Assembly (NCBI GenBank): GCA_011048485.1 | Contig: DSDX01000216.1 | Coordinates: forward strand, 1-5,687 | Origin: Candidatus Aminicenantota bacterium | GTDB taxonomy: Bacteria > Acidobacteriota > Aminicenantia > Aminicenantales > Saccharicenantaceae | DNA: 5,687 nt | Direction: 5' to 3' | Part shown: positions 5,295-5,687 of the stretch, one piece after another | Layout of the letters: each line of letters starts with the position of its first letter | Position numbering within the stretch: position 1 is the stretch's first letter | Position numbers and translations under genes: made by a program | Notes under the pieces: model-generated | Database searches by the model: none | What the model was told of the DNA's origin: nothing | The model's input: the letters and a program-made list of their open reading frames with translations, nothing else

Positions 5295-5687
5295 CGTCGG
5301 GCCTCCGCGACGCGGAGAAGGGCCAGGCCTGAGGCGATGCGATCGGACCCGACGCCGATATAGCCCATCTCGCCGACGTATCGCTGGCCCTCGGTGAGGA
5401 CCCAGGCCAGGAACTCGACCAGGAGCGGCCGGTCCGGCCGCCCTTTGCAGACGAAGTAGAGGTCGCGCGCCGGCGGGGAGGGGTAGACGTCCGCCGCGAT
5501 GGCCCGGACGATGTCGTCCCGGCTGGCGTAGACGCTCTCGGCCTCGCCGATCCGCCCGTCGCCGTCGAGGTCGACGGGGCAGATCGCCAGCCCGGCGACC
5601 GGCTCGAGGGTCTTCGCGTCGTAGGCGAAGTTGACGTTGTTGAAGCCGATGGCCACCGGGTCTCGGCGGACGGCCTCGGCCAGGCCC
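5291..5687 (-). CDS. pstS: Phosphate-binding periplasmic protein PstS (C-terminal 131 residues, 5' end outside window)
   Basis: The frame enters from the right edge (first full codon at 5686) and ends at TGA 5293-5291, so only the C-terminus is seen. Residues here are numbered from that edge. GLAEAVRRDPVAIGFNNVNFAY (1-22) matches the PstS segment in which a Val-x-x-x-P-x-AIGY stretch closes the binding lobe. ADVYPSPPARDLYFVCKGRP (65-84) and FLAWVLTEGQRYVGEMGYIGV (92-112) match the family C-terminus (YP...R.LY, then the last helix and GYV). PstS captures phosphate in the periplasm and delivers it to PstC-PstA. An EF-hand-like loop DLDGDGRIGEAE at 39-50 is unusual compared with enterobacterial PstS. 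Two cysteines (36 and 80) are present. The GTG at 5656 is internal, not a start, because conserved sequence continues upstream of it. Adjacency to pstC confirms the call. Confidence 0.88.
   Translation of the reverse strand, partial: GLAEAVRRDPVAIGFNNVNFAYDAKTLEPVAGLAICPVDLDGDGRIGEAESVYASRDDIVRAIAADVYPSPPARDLYFVCKGRPDRPLLVEFLAWVLTEGQRYVGEMGYIGVGSDRIASGLALLRVAEARR
5302..5306 (-). promoter_or_regulatory. Ribosome binding site fixing the TTG start of pstC
   Basis: GGAGG on the minus strand, within the last codons of pstS, lies 7 nt before TTG 5294-5292. This is optimal spacing and is the main reason for choosing the TTG start over the ATG at 5258. Confidence 0.7.

Noticed and set aside
4713..5363. 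Plus-strand open frame of 216 codons opposite pstC
   Set aside because: It is a Gln/Asp/Gly/Arg-rich complement of pstC with no domain.

Overview
The window looks like chromosomal DNA from a GC-rich Gram-negative bacterium. It carries an outer-membrane TonB-dependent receptor with a carboxypeptidase-regulatory-like N-terminal domain and a periplasmic-type phosphate uptake operon. This receptor architecture (signal peptide, Ig-like regulatory domain, plug, barrel) is expanded in Acidobacteriota, Candidatus Aminicenantes and Bacteroidota. The high GC content favours Acidobacteriota or Aminicenantes, but that placement is inference and cannot be settled from the sequence alone. All supported genes lie on the minus strand, so they are transcribed from right to left.

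Right half (5687 to 2761): the operon pstS (3' end only), pstC, pstA, pstB, a high-affinity phosphate ABC importer. The genes are tightly coupled. pstS and pstC overlap by 4 nt through TTGA, pstC and pstA overlap by 4 nt through ATGA, and pstA and pstB are 15 nt apart. pstC uses a TTG start and pstB a GTG start, both supported by upstream Shine-Dalgarno sequences or by the overlap geometry. No phoU follows pstB within the window.

Middle (2760 to 2524): a 237-nt gap. Its pstB-proximal part is GC-rich, with one imperfect hairpin candidate and no convincing terminator. Its lrp-proximal part is an AT-rich island holding a near-consensus sigma-70 promoter (TTGACA, 18 bp, TATTAT) only 10 bp from the lrp ATG, which predicts an essentially leaderless mRNA. 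Just upstream of the -35 is a perfect 7-bp inverted repeat (AATTGTT/AACAATT) centred near -61.

Left part (2523 to 1): a 163-aa Lrp/AsnC-family regulator, then a 258-nt intergenic region, then a 591-codon N-terminal portion of a TonB-dependent receptor that runs off the left edge. The intergenic region has a possible promoter whose -35 shares the 9-mer CTTGACAAA with the lrp promoter, a GC-rich perfect palindrome, and a candidate 30-codon upstream reading frame. That frame has a strong Shine-Dalgarno, and its stop codon overlaps the Shine-Dalgarno of the receptor gene. The arrangement suggests that a nutrient-responsive regulator and possibly a leader-peptide or translational-coupling device control the receptor. 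That is a hypothesis. The window shows no mobile element, CRISPR array, tRNA or rRNA.
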